This document shows positions 51,412-59,591 of a DNA stretch of 64,000 bases, one piece after another. Under the pieces are notes generated by a model, which saw nothing but the letters and a program-made list of their open reading frames with translations, had not been told where the DNA came from and made no database searches. Every line of letters begins with the position of its first letter. Positions within the stretch are counted from its first letter, which is position 1. The translations under genes and the position numbers were made by a program. The stretch is from CAZAQV01 sp964487255 (GTDB lineage: Bacteria; Myxococcota_A; Polyangia; Polyangiales; CAZAQV01). The stretch lies in contig CAZAQV010000016.1 in the NCBI GenBank assembly GCA_964487255.1, positions 1-64,000 of the forward strand, given 5' to 3'.

Positions 51412-53103
51412 GTGCGTATCCAGAGACCCAACCTGCGAGTTTATCGCTCTATTCCATGGGCTGTGATGATTGTCTCATTGCCAGCGCTCGCGTTTGCGCA
51501 ACAGGACGACCCGATCTCGCCCGGTTCGTTCCGCTTCGAGCGCAGCGGCGAGTGTGTGCCCGTCAAGCGTCAAAGCGGCGACGTGTTCTCAGGCCCACGT
51601 GGGTACCTGGTGGAAAAGCGTGAAATCCAGGCGCGAGGTGACGGCGACCGCATTTGGGTAGAGGAGCGTTTCGTTCTTCGCAACCGCGGCAAGTCGTGTC
51701 CAACCGAACGCTGCGCGGATGCGCGCTGTGGCCAAGTTCAGGTGCGGCTTCCACTTCCGCCGCGCGCGGGTTTCGGGCGAGCTTGTATACGCGAAGAGGG
51801 CGACAAAGCGTGTGTGGAGGTTGAGTACCACCGGGACTCACAGGCCGCGCACATCGTCGTTCTCAACCTTCCGATGCTACAACCGGACTCGTCGTCCGCG
51901 GTAAGCACAAACTATGTTGTGCCGGCTGTTCCGCTTTACGGTGCGCGCTCGTGGCTCTCCGCGACGCTTCCGCCGCGGGGTCTTGATGCGCGTGCCGTCG
52001 ATAAAGTGGCCCTCGTCGCCGAGGACGGAAAGCAGAACCAGGTTCGCGACACCGGGTTGGCGGTGGACCTGCAGGTGTCGACGTCGGGAAAGGACCAGCC
52101 TTTGCTCAGCAAGGGGCGGCGAACCGTCGTGGTGATCGATCGTAGCCCAAGCATGGACGGACCTGCCGAGGGGCGGGTGGCGCCGCTGCTCGCTGGCCTG
52201 CTCGATACCGCGTCGCCGGACAGGCTCGTGCGCTTCGGGTACTTGCGTGGGGGGCTGATCATCGAGCCAGGTTTCGTCCCCGTACAAGCGTTGGGGAGCC
52301 TTCGCTCGCTCATGCATCCTGCTGATCCAAGCGACGCGTGGTTGCGCGCGACGACGGAGACCGCCGCCCTGAGCGAACTGTTCGACAGCGGTATACGTCG
52401 CGGCGACCAGGTTTTGTTGGTGAGTGATGGCGCGCTTCACTTGAGTCCGCAGAGCCGGACTTTTTTTCGCCAGGCCGCACAACGCGGTGTTGCGGTTCAC
52501 ATACTCAACCTCGACCTGCACACGGTGGACCCGAAACTTGAGCGATGGGTTGAGACGACGGGCGGTGATGTGCGCGAGATCGGTCTGCGTTGGAACCTGG
52601 TTCCTCGCCACTTGCTCGACGGTTACGTGCGTGGTGCCTTGTACAGGCCACCGGCGACGTCGCAAAAGGTGGCGCGGCGAGGGGGCTGGAAGGGGGCGGC
52701 GCTCGCTGATTTGGCTGCGCAAGTGCGCGCATTGCAACAGCCGACCAAGAGCCTCGGTGTGCCCGCCGAGAGTGCGCTTCGCATACTGCGCGAGCAACTC
52801 GTTCCCGCTGCACGTTTGTGTCTGCGCAAAGAGCGACGAGGACGCACGGGACACAGTCGCCGGGCGACGTTTGAGTTTGAACTGACGCGCCAGGAGATCG
52901 AAGGCTTGCGGGTGAAGGGCAAGCTGCCGTCCGAGCTTCACCGTTGTCTCTATGAGGCGGCGGCCAAGCTCACGGTGCCGCGCTTCGAAGGACGCGTGCG
53001 CGTTCGCTACCCGATTTACACCGAGGCACTCAAAGTTCCGCCGACGGTGGAGCTGCGTTCGGAAACCCGAGCGCTTCTCGACGACCTTATGGGCGCTCCT
53101 TAG
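51412..53103 (+). CDS. secreted VWA-domain protein with AgmX-like C-terminus
   Basis: 563 residues, GTG 51412. Signal peptide (AVMIVSLPALAFAQQDD). The VWA domain (about 235-395) has the MIDAS start TVVVIDRSPSMDG, a DxSxS motif (DRSPS), and VLLVSDGALHLS; the metal-binding loop is intact. The C-terminal 100 residues (LREQLVPAARLCLRKERRGR; FELTRQEIEGLRVKGKLP; CLYEAAAKLTVPRFEGRVRV) look like the AgmX/PglI TonB-C domain also seen in the 45394-46431 protein. Periplasmic or surface adhesion/complex role. The 3' end overlaps the convergent peptidyl-prolyl isomerase gene by 17 nt. Confidence 0.83.
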   Translation: MRIQRPNLRVYRSIPWAVMIVSLPALAFAQQDDPISPGSFRFERSGECVPVKRQSGDVFSGPRGYLVEKREIQARGDGDRIWVEERFVLRNRGKSCPTERCADARCGQVQVRLPLPPRAGFGRACIREEGDKACVEVEYHRDSQAAHIVVLNLPMLQPDSSSAVSTNYVVPAVPLYGARSWLSATLPPRGLDARAVDKVALVAEDGKQNQVRDTGLAVDLQVSTSGKDQPLLSKGRRTVVVIDRSPSMDGPAEGRVAPLLAGLLDTASPDRLVRFGYLRGGLIIEPGFVPVQALGSLRSLMHPADPSDAWLRATTETAALSELFDSGIRRGDQVLLVSDGALHLSPQSRTFFRQAAQRGVAVHILNLDLHTVDPKLERWVETTGGDVREIGLRWNLVPRHLLDGYVRGALYRPPATSQKVARRGGWKGAALADLAAQVRALQQPTKSLGVPAESALRILREQLVPAARLCLRKERRGRTGHSRRATFEFELTRQEIEGLRVKGKLPSELHRCLYEAAAKLTVPRFEGRVRVRYPIYTEALKVPPTVELRSETRALLDDLMGAP

Positions 53104-54052
53104 GTGGCGACTTTGTTGCTGCCGGTTCTCGCGGTGCTTCTTTGAAGATGTAGGTCTCCAGCGGCTTGGGGGTGACCTTCACCGTGTGCTTTTTGCGAAG
53201 CGAGTCGACCAATTGCTCGGAGCCTGCGCGAGAGCGCTCTTGCATGAGTTGTGCACGGATAGGCTCCTTGGCGTCCTGCCAGGTCTTGTACTGAGGCTCG
53301 CGCTTTCCGGTGAGACGGACGATGGCGAAGTTCTCGCCGACAGGGATGACCGCGGAAAGCGAGCCGATCGAGTCGAGCTCAAACGCCGCCTTGGCAATGG
53401 CAGGGTCGATATTTGAGGTCTTGGGCGCTTGCGATGGGGCAGCGGCGTAAAGATGTAAGAGCTGAAGCGGGATGCCATCTCGATTGAAGTAGCGCAGGTC
53501 GCCGCCACGTATGCGAGTCTGGGGATTGATGGAGTTGTCGCGCGCGAGCGCCGCGAAAGCCTTGGTGTCTGCTTTGAGCGCTTTTTTGTGAATAGCCTCT
53601 GCTTTGGCTTTTTCTTTGAGCAGAATCACGCTGGCACGGCGAAGTTCGCCTTGCAGAAAACGGTCGGGGTGCTCGTTGAAGTACTTCTTGATTTCTGCAT
53701 CGCTGACGACGTCGTTCTTGGCCTTGTTTTTGAGCAAGAGTTCCCGCACGGCGAGTTCGCGTACCTGGTGCTCTACAGCGTCGTTTTTGTCGAGCCCGTT
53801 TTCTTTCGCGTGCGCGGCGAAGACAGCCGTGTTGATCATGTCGTCCAAGAGGGTGCGTACGGTGTCGGCGTCTAGGTGCTTGTGTTGCATGAGAGGACCA
53901 AAGCGCGTCATATGTTCTCGGAAGTCTTTGACCGTGATCTTGAAGTCTGCTCCTGACGCGAGCACCACGTCGTCCGGCGTCTTGCCTTGTGCGCTGACAC
54001 TCGAGCTGAATAAGCCGACAAGGACGGCGACCAGGACCGAAATGCGAAACAT
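53087..54052 (-). CDS. periplasmic peptidyl-prolyl cis-trans isomerase (SurA/PrsA-like)
   Basis: 321 residues, ATG 54052 after AAAGGGG. Signal peptide MFRISVLVAVLVGLFSSSVS ending AQG. A SurA-type N-terminal helical domain (ITVKDFREHMTRFGPLMQHK; VRTLLDDMINTAVFAAHAKE) and a parvulin domain (SVILLKEKAKAEAIHKKALK; FAALARDNSINPQTRIRGGD; GGDLRYFNRDG; VIPVGENFAIVRLTGKREPQ). The GGDLRYF and NFAIVRL motifs are typical of PpiC domains. Assists folding of outer-membrane proteins, of which this window has several. Confidence 0.9.
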   Translation of the reverse strand: MFRISVLVAVLVGLFSSSVSAQGKTPDDVVLASGADFKITVKDFREHMTRFGPLMQHKHLDADTVRTLLDDMINTAVFAAHAKENGLDKNDAVEHQVRELAVRELLLKNKAKNDVVSDAEIKKYFNEHPDRFLQGELRRASVILLKEKAKAEAIHKKALKADTKAFAALARDNSINPQTRIRGGDLRYFNRDGIPLQLLHLYAAAPSQAPKTSNIDPAIAKAAFELDSIGSLSAVIPVGENFAIVRLTGKREPQYKTWQDAKEPIRAQLMQERSRAGSEQLVDSLRKKHTVKVTPKPLETYIFKEAPREPAATKSPPKERP

Positions 54053-54117
54053 AGCCCCTTTCTAGCGGCACCACGCTGACTTTGCCAGCTGCGAGTGAGA
54101 CGAGGCCCCACGACTGG

Positions 54118-54238
54118 TAGCCGGTTGAGGCGCGTCGAGCGCAAGGCAGCGGGAGAACCGGAGCGTAAGGCTACCTAAGGGTAGCTGCGCACCGGAAGCG
54201 GACCGCAACGCCGCGATCGGCGATGCATCGACCGGCTA
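54118..54238. repeat. 121-nt structured element with terminal inverted repeats
   Basis: The ends are TAGCCGGT (54118-54125) and ACCGGCTA (54231-54238), 8/8 complementary. Inside are two perfect hairpins, GCTACC-TAAG-GGTAGC (54170-54185) and CGCCG-CGAT-CGGCG (54209-54222), and a 10-bp palindrome CGATGCATCG (54221-54230). Its right end contains the TAG stop of the outer-membrane protein gene. It could be a small MITE-like insertion or a structured 3' mRNA region. Confidence 0.5.
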
Positions 54239-55150
54239 GAAGCCATAGGCGAGGGAGCCACCGTAGAAAAGCCCCCACACATTAAAGCCCGCTTCGACGC
54301 GAATTTGAATTTGCTTGATCGGCTTGATGCGCAGCGCCAAGTGCGGCAGCGCAAGCCAGGGCCAAATGTTGGGCACCGAGTTGCCGCCGCCGTCGTCGAG
54401 CCACTTGGTGGCGGTGACATTGTAGTGACCGCCGTCCTGGCCGTCCTCGACGCTGGTGCTATCGCAATAGGGATGCGCGGGGTCCCCACGTTCGAGTTCA
54501 GAACATTTTCTCCAGCCGAGTCCGTCTGCGTCCGTGGCTTCGGTGCGCACGAGGTCTCCGAGTACGAGGCCAAGGCCAATACCGACGCCGTACTCGAGCG
54601 CGACATACTCATTGAATTCCGTGCTCCAGAGCATGCTGGCGTGCAGCCAGAGCATCTTGATGCTGCTCTCCCAAACCTCGGTCTCGTCGGGCGGTTCGCC
54701 CTTGGTCTTGAAAATGCCGGTGCCCCCGAAGTCGCTGTAGAGGCCATTGACGACCACACTAAAGCCGTCGGTGCGGTAGGTGTACTCGAGGCCGAAGGTC
54801 GGGTTGAACGCCCAAGGTTCACCCTCGTGACGGATGTCGGTAAATAGACCGATCACAAAGTCTGGGATGTGAACATTGCGAAACGAGAGGCCCAAGAAGT
54901 GGTACTCCATGTCCGGGTATTCCGTGGGGTCGGTGGTGTCCTCGGCCTGCCCGACACCGGTCTCTTCTTCGTACAAGATCTGCTCGTCGGAGAGCTCAAC
55001 CTCTTGCTGCGTCGGTTCTTCAAAGGTGTCGGTCGCGGCGTCACCGCTGGTTTCGGCCTCCGTTTCGGTCTCCGAAGAAGTTTCCTGTGCCCACGCCCCA
55101 CAGGGCACGATTAAGAGGGAAAGAACAAGCCAAGCATGAAATCGTGTCAT
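54236..55150 (-). CDS. outer-membrane beta-barrel protein
   Basis: 304 residues, ATG 55150. Signal peptide MTRFHAWLVLSLLIVPCGAW, cleaved near WAQE. An acidic Glu/Thr-rich linker (about 22-75) is followed by a strand-rich region with typical outer-membrane alternation (MEYHFLGLSFRNVHIPDFVI; FSVVVNGLYSDFGGTGIF; YVALEYGVGIGLGLVLGDLV; LPHLALRIKPIKQIQIRVEA) ending GSLAYGF with the C-terminal Phe expected of BAM substrates. Two cysteines lie in the loop CSELERGDPAHPYC. No family identified. Confidence 0.72.
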   Translation of the reverse strand: MTRFHAWLVLSLLIVPCGAWAQETSSETETEAETSGDAATDTFEEPTQQEVELSDEQILYEEETGVGQAEDTTDPTEYPDMEYHFLGLSFRNVHIPDFVIGLFTDIRHEGEPWAFNPTFGLEYTYRTDGFSVVVNGLYSDFGGTGIFKTKGEPPDETEVWESSIKMLWLHASMLWSTEFNEYVALEYGVGIGLGLVLGDLVRTEATDADGLGWRKCSELERGDPAHPYCDSTSVEDGQDGGHYNVTATKWLDDGGGNSVPNIWPWLALPHLALRIKPIKQIQIRVEAGFNVWGLFYGGSLAYGF

Positions 55151-55171
55151 GCATCAATTTGTACCGTGATC

Positions 55172-56062
55172 CTAGGTTTTCGTCACGTGTCTGGCGATGG
55201 CATCCGCCACCTGTTCGGGGGCGAACCAGTGTAGATTGTGGCCGAAACCGTTGAACTGACGCCGCTCAAGCTGGGCGATGCGGGCCAACCTCGCGGCCTC
55301 ATCCGGCGGGCGGAACCCGTTGTCCGAGCATAGGAAGAGGACAGGCAAGGTCACACGGTCCAAAAAGCTCATGAACATCTCGGCCAAAAACGGAAAGGGC
55401 GAGCGTGATCGGTGCAGTGGGTCGAACTTCCACACCCAGCCGTCCGCAGTCTGCCGCGCCGAGCGCTCAGCGAGCCAGAGTCCCCGCTCGTCGCTGAGCG
55501 TAGGGTTTTGCACCCGCAGGCGGCCGAGCACAGCGCTCAGGTCCTTCATCGGCTTGCCCGCGGTGCGCGCTTCGGGCGGGACATCGGCAAAAGCTGCGGT
55601 TGTGCGCAGGAAACCCTCGAAGCGCGCGGGCGCGAGTTCGACGGGGTGTGCCAGCGGACCGACACCTTCGATGAGCGTCAGCGTTGCAATCGCCTCTGTC
55701 TCCGTGCCGCAGTAGAGGGTGCACGCAGTTCCGCCCATCGAGTGACCGACCAGGTGGATGCGCGCACCGGGCGCAGCCAGCTTGGGCAGAAGCAGGTGCA
55801 AATCGAGGACGTAGTCGGGAAAATGATAGTAGCCGCCAACGCCAACCCATGACGAGTCGCCGTGGCCCCGCCAATCGAACGCAACCACATAATGCCCCAT
55901 CGCGCAAAGCCGTTCAGCAACCCATCGGTAGCTCCAGGCCACGTCCAAAAAACCGTGACAGAGCACGATGAGGTCGGAGGGCGCCGATGAACTGTCCTCG
56001 GGTTGCCACGTCAGGACGTGGTGCTCGATGCCGTTGGCCGAGACGCGCGACTGTGTAGGCAC
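55172..56062 (-). CDS. alpha/beta-hydrolase
   Basis: 296 residues, ATG 56062 (MPTQSRVSANGIEHHVLTWQ). Canonical fold with the oxyanion loop VLCHGFLDVAWSYRWVAERL, VVAFDWRGHGDS, the nucleophile in HLVGHSMGGTACTLYC (Gly-His-Ser-Met-Gly), the aspartate in LFLCSDNGFRP and the histidine in FNGFGHNLHWFAP. No signal peptide. A hydrolase of unknown substrate (esterase or haloalkane-like). The neighbouring RseP gene is 3 bases upstream. Confidence 0.88.
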   Translation of the reverse strand: MPTQSRVSANGIEHHVLTWQPEDSSSAPSDLIVLCHGFLDVAWSYRWVAERLCAMGHYVVAFDWRGHGDSSWVGVGGYYHFPDYVLDLHLLLPKLAAPGARIHLVGHSMGGTACTLYCGTETEAIATLTLIEGVGPLAHPVELAPARFEGFLRTTAAFADVPPEARTAGKPMKDLSAVLGRLRVQNPTLSDERGLWLAERSARQTADGWVWKFDPLHRSRSPFPFLAEMFMSFLDRVTLPVLFLCSDNGFRPPDEAARLARIAQLERRQFNGFGHNLHWFAPEQVADAIARHVTKT

Positions 56063-56065
56063 GAA

Positions 56066-57238
56066 CTACTTTTTGGAACCAGGCGCCTGCGCCTCGCTGA
56101 GCGTTTGGTCGGCGGGCTTGTTGGCCTTGTCCTTGTCTTTGGCTGCCTTTTCGTCCGCATCTTTGGGCGCTTCTTTGGCGGGCTCGGGCTGGCCCAGGCG
56201 AGCGAGCGGGTCGTCGATGAAATTGTTTCGGATGGTGACCCAGCCGACCAGGCTCAGCAAAAGGACGATGCCGACCAGGTGGGTGATCGCCTCGAACTTC
56301 GGGTTGGGACGCTGGCGCGTGATGGACTCGTAGGCCAAGAAGAAAAGGCGGCCGCCGTCGAGTGCGGGGAAGGGCAGCAAGTTGAAGGCGCCGAGCGCGA
56401 TCGAGAGAATGACCAACAACTTGATGAAGTCCATCCAGCCGCGATCCACCTCTTTGCCCAAAAAGCGGACCATGGTGATGGGGTCGGCGATGTCCTCGGT
56501 GGTGCGCCGCGTGAGCGCGTCGGCAATGCCTTGGACTTGAAGCTTGGTCCAAAGCACGGGGTAACTGAGTGAGTAGGTGAGTGCTTCGCCAGCCGGAAGA
56601 CCGGGTGCGGACTCGGTGACACCGATGGCCACGCCGATGACCCCACCGTCGTTCTTTTTCTCCGGTGTGATGCTCAGTGGCACCTGCTTGCCATCGCGTT
56701 CGAGGACAAACGGCGTTGGCATGTCGGGGCGCGCCCTGCACACCTCGATCAAGTCGGAAGTTTGCTTGATGGGCTTGTCGTTCGCGGTGATGAAGGTATC
56801 GCCCGGTTTGACCCCGGCCGAAGCGGCCGGAGAACCCTCCATGACGCCTGTGACGCCCACGCGTGGCGCGACCGCGAGCGAGAACAGAAACATGATGATG
56901 ACGGCGAGTAGATAGTTTGCGGCTGGGCCGGCGAACACCGTGGCGGCGCGCGCGAAGAGGTTTTGGTTGCAGTAGAGCGCCCGATCGTTCTCGTCGTTCT
57001 CTTCGAAGGGGTTCATGCCCGCGATCATGACGTAGGCCAGAAACGGGATGGCGCCGACTTGGAAGACCGTTGGGCTGTCTTTGGGCTGATACTTGAAAAT
57101 GGTTGGACCGAAACCAATGCTAAAACGCAGGACACGCATGCCGAACGCACGAGCCACGAGGTAGTGGCCAGCTTCATGCGCGATGACGAGAAGCGAGAGG
57201 CCGGCAATGCCGAGCAGAATATTGATGACTTGATCCAT
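56066..57238 (-). CDS. rseP: site-2 protease, RseP/RIP family
   Basis: 390 residues from ATG 57238 (MDQVINILLGIAGLSLLVIA); ATG 57256 would add six residues and has no better ribosome site. The zinc motif is HEAGHYLVARAFG (HExxH) in the first membrane helix. One PDZ domain is clear (VTGVMEGSPAASAGVKPGD). The last membrane region has NLLPFPALDGGRLFFLAYE, the LDG motif giving the third zinc ligand. Cuts membrane proteins in the membrane, classically in envelope stress signalling. The Lys/Ala/Asp-rich tail (about 350-390) is extra. Divergent from the transglutaminase gene with 37 bases between start codons. Confidence 0.93.
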   Translation of the reverse strand: MDQVINILLGIAGLSLLVIAHEAGHYLVARAFGMRVLRFSIGFGPTIFKYQPKDSPTVFQVGAIPFLAYVMIAGMNPFEENDENDRALYCNQNLFARAATVFAGPAANYLLAVIIMFLFSLAVAPRVGVTGVMEGSPAASAGVKPGDTFITANDKPIKQTSDLIEVCRARPDMPTPFVLERDGKQVPLSITPEKKNDGGVIGVAIGVTESAPGLPAGEALTYSLSYPVLWTKLQVQGIADALTRRTTEDIADPITMVRFLGKEVDRGWMDFIKLLVILSIALGAFNLLPFPALDGGRLFFLAYESITRQRPNPKFEAITHLVGIVLLLSLVGWVTIRNNFIDDPLARLGQPEPAKEAPKDADEKAAKDKDKANKPADQTLSEAQAPGSKK

Positions 57239-57275
57239 CTGAGCGCGCTGCTTCATGCATGGTAGCATCCGAGCA

Positions 57276-58847
57276 ATGGTTCGGCGACTGCTGATGGGCC
57301 TGGCGATTGGGGCGGTGTTTTTCGCGCCCGCGCACAGTTTGGCGCAGCGCTACCACACACCGATCGACCAGCCTCAGCAGGCAGAGGTCGATCGCTTCTT
57401 CTCCGGTTCGGTCGAGGGTGCGTTCGAGCATGCCGGTCAGACCGTGTTGCCCCCCGCGGAAACCGCACCCAGCGATGATGAATCGGCGATGAGTGCCGAT
57501 ACGGGTGGCAGAGCGATGGACGGTGTCGCGGGGCGACAGGCGAGTACGTTTCGTCCGGATCGTATCACCGACTTCGAGGGCTCGCTCGGGTATCAAACGG
57601 TCTTCACGCCGTCGATCGCACCGTTCAAGCGCGTGACCGTCCTTTCGGTGGTCGCGCTCGCGGCGGACCAGCGAACGCCGATCTTGCTGCCGCGCGGAGG
57701 TGCGTTTGAGACCATGTATGTTTCGCGTGCGAAGGCAGACCACGACTCGTTCTGGGGGAGCGTGGTGCTCGACTTTTCAAAGGGGTTGCGCGTACCGCTT
57801 CCTTCGGTCGCGCCTCAATCGCGCTTTCTCGAAGCGCGCGTTTCTTCGCCGCTCGCACTTTCGTTCGAGCGCGATGCCAATGACGTGTTTTTCGTACGTG
57901 CCGAGCGCGACCCGGGCGCGCGCATTCGCTTTAACTTTCTGATGGATGCGCCGCGCAAATACTTTGCGCGTGAAATCCCCAACCACCGGGCCAACCTGTT
58001 TGCCCACCGTTTGCCACCCATGCCGAGTGCGGTCAAAGAGCAAGCGCAGCAGGTCACCGACTCGCTGGCGCTCTCGTCGAATCAGCCCCTCTCGCACGTG
58101 CTGAGCGCGTTGACCGGACATTTTCGTTCGTTTGTCGAGTCCAGTGAGCCGCCGCTTCCGACCCCGAACATTTATCTCGACCTGGCACTCGGTATGAAGG
58201 GCGTGTGTCGGCATCGCGCATATGCATTTGTGATCACCGCCCAGTCCTTGGGTGTTCACGCACGCTTCGTGATGAACGAAGCGCACGCTTGGGTTGAGGT
58301 CGAAGTCGAGCCCGGTGATTGGTTACGCATCGACTTGGGAGGTGCTGCGGATGGTTTTCGCAGCGATGACCTCGAAGACCGGCCGCAGTACGAGCCCGCC
58401 GAGCAGGATACCCTACCCAAGCCGGCGAGTTACCAGGCTTCGAACGAGCTGGCGGCAAATGCGTCGTCCGGCGATGGAGCGGGAAACGGTGCAGGTGAGG
58501 GTGAGGCAAGCGGCACGGGCGAAGACGGGGTGTCACGACCGCAGCCGAGTACGCCTGAAGAAGATGTACATGGGACCATAGCGGCGACAGGAGGGTACAA
58601 GGTGACGGCGGAGACGACGTCCTACCGTGCGTTTCGCGGCCAAACGTTGACCGTGCGTGGCTTCGTGCGCGACGCGGCCGGACGTCCCGCGCCACCGTCA
58701 CGGCTGGAGGCACGCTTTTCGGGAACTGGCGCGCCCGCAGCCGTGACGTTGACGAAGGCCGATGGCTCGTTTTCGATCGAGGTGCCTATCGCCATCGACG
58801 CCGAGGTCGGTCGCAAAGGCCTCGAACTGGTGCTCAGTTCCAATTAG
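57276..58847 (+). CDS. transglutaminase-like domain secreted protein
   Basis: 523 residues from ATG 57276 (MVRRLLMGLAIGAVFFAPAH; a signal peptide). Transglutaminase triad visible in about 300-360: cysteine in KGVCRHRAYAFVITAQSL, histidine in NEAHAWVEVEV and aspartate in WLRIDLGGAADG, the Cys-His-Asp order of transglutaminase-like cysteine proteases. The N-terminal half (about 30-290) is strand-rich; the last 100 residues (YRAFRGQTLTVRGFVRDAAG) look like an Ig-like carboxypeptidase-regulatory domain. Likely periplasmic peptidase or cross-linker. Followed by a tandem repeat. Confidence 0.82.
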   Translation: MVRRLLMGLAIGAVFFAPAHSLAQRYHTPIDQPQQAEVDRFFSGSVEGAFEHAGQTVLPPAETAPSDDESAMSADTGGRAMDGVAGRQASTFRPDRITDFEGSLGYQTVFTPSIAPFKRVTVLSVVALAADQRTPILLPRGGAFETMYVSRAKADHDSFWGSVVLDFSKGLRVPLPSVAPQSRFLEARVSSPLALSFERDANDVFFVRAERDPGARIRFNFLMDAPRKYFAREIPNHRANLFAHRLPPMPSAVKEQAQQVTDSLALSSNQPLSHVLSALTGHFRSFVESSEPPLPTPNIYLDLALGMKGVCRHRAYAFVITAQSLGVHARFVMNEAHAWVEVEVEPGDWLRIDLGGAADGFRSDDLEDRPQYEPAEQDTLPKPASYQASNELAANASSGDGAGNGAGEGEASGTGEDGVSRPQPSTPEEDVHGTIAATGGYKVTAETTSYRAFRGQTLTVRGFVRDAAGRPAPPSRLEARFSGTGAPAAVTLTKADGSFSIEVPIAIDAEVGRKGLELVLSSN

Positions 58848-58882
58848 GGTCTGGCCCGCCTTCGCCGAGGCTTTGGCGAGGT

Positions 58883-59091
58883 TTCACCCCCGCGATGACG
58901 CGTGAGCGGAAGAGCCAGCGACAGAGCCCCGACCAGCTTCGCGTCGCAACCATCGATTTGCATGTAGCAAATCGGGTTGCTTTGGCTTCGCGTTCTCGCC
59001 GCGCTCGATTCACCCCCGCGATGACGCGTGAGCGGAAGAGCCAGCGACAGAGGCCCGACCAGCTTCGCGTCGCAACCATCGATTTGCATGT
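58883..59091 (-). repeat. 126-bp tandem pair of the dispersed hairpin repeat (copies G1 and G2)
   Basis: Unit 1 runs from 58883 to 59008; unit 2 starts at 59009 with the same TTCACCCCCGCGATGACGCG and matches 1 closely for about 80 bases, then stops inside the hairpin. G1 has a full hairpin CGATTTGC-ATGTA-GCAAATCG (58954-58974); G2 keeps only one arm (59080-59087). On the minus strand the flanks read GCGAAGCCAAAG and TGGTTGCGACGCGAAGC like the other copies. It lies between two convergent genes. Confidence 0.78.
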
Positions 59092-59115
59092 CGCTCTCGC
59101 GAGTCCCGGCGAACC

Positions 59116-59487
59116 CTAGTTCGCGGTGAGGATGCGGGCGACGCCTTCGACGGAGCTGCGAAGCAGGGCATCGCGCGCAACGCCGCCGCCGCAGCAAGCG
59201 AGGAAGAGTTCCTGGCCGTGCACGTTGACCGGACGCACGGTGACGTCGGTGCCGCGCAAAGCGGGGGGCAAGGGCATACCCAAAAACGAGCGATTGATCA
59301 GCGGAGCGACCGCGCTCAGCTCCTGGCACACGCGTGCGTCTCCGGCCGTGGCCACGGCATTGCCTTGCTCATCGGCGAGCGCGAGGGCCTCAATTCCTCC
59401 TTGGTCTCGGGTGTGCTCAAGCTGGTAGCGAAGAGCAATAAAGCAGTCGGAACTACGTCGTGCGCGGCGGTCAGTCATCCATGTCAT
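59116..59487 (-). CDS. roadblock/LC7-like small protein
   Basis: 123 residues from ATG 59487 (MTWMTDRRARRSSDCFIALR), chosen for CAGGAG eight bases upstream; a longer frame to 59691 lies over the ArsA gene and is not used. The sequence GGIEALALADEQGNAVATAG (about 36-55) is a hydrophobic strand pair, then LSAVAPLINRSFLG and VRPVNVHGQELFLACCGGGV. The strand-helix-strand plan fits roadblock/LC7 domains, which partner with small GTPases and ATPases, but homology is not certain. Divergent from the ArsA gene. Confidence 0.5.
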   Translation of the reverse strand: MTWMTDRRARRSSDCFIALRYQLEHTRDQGGIEALALADEQGNAVATAGDARVCQELSAVAPLINRSFLGMPLPPALRGTDVTVRPVNVHGQELFLACCGGGVARDALLRSSVEGVARILTAN

Positions 59488-59502
59488 CCAATGTACTCCT
59501 GT

Positions 59503-59520
59503 GTAGGATATGTAGGATAT
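59503..59520. promoter_or_regulatory. tandem 9-bp direct repeat between divergent genes
   Basis: GTAGGATAT twice without spacer, in the 104-base spacer between the roadblock-like gene and the ArsA-type gene. A regulator binding tandem sites is possible; it is an inference from arrangement. Confidence 0.3.
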
Positions 59521-59591
59521 CCAGCTGTTGTCCAATCGCGCCAAAAAAATGCCGCTTGCTGCCCGCGGGGGACCGTGGCAATGCCCAGGGC

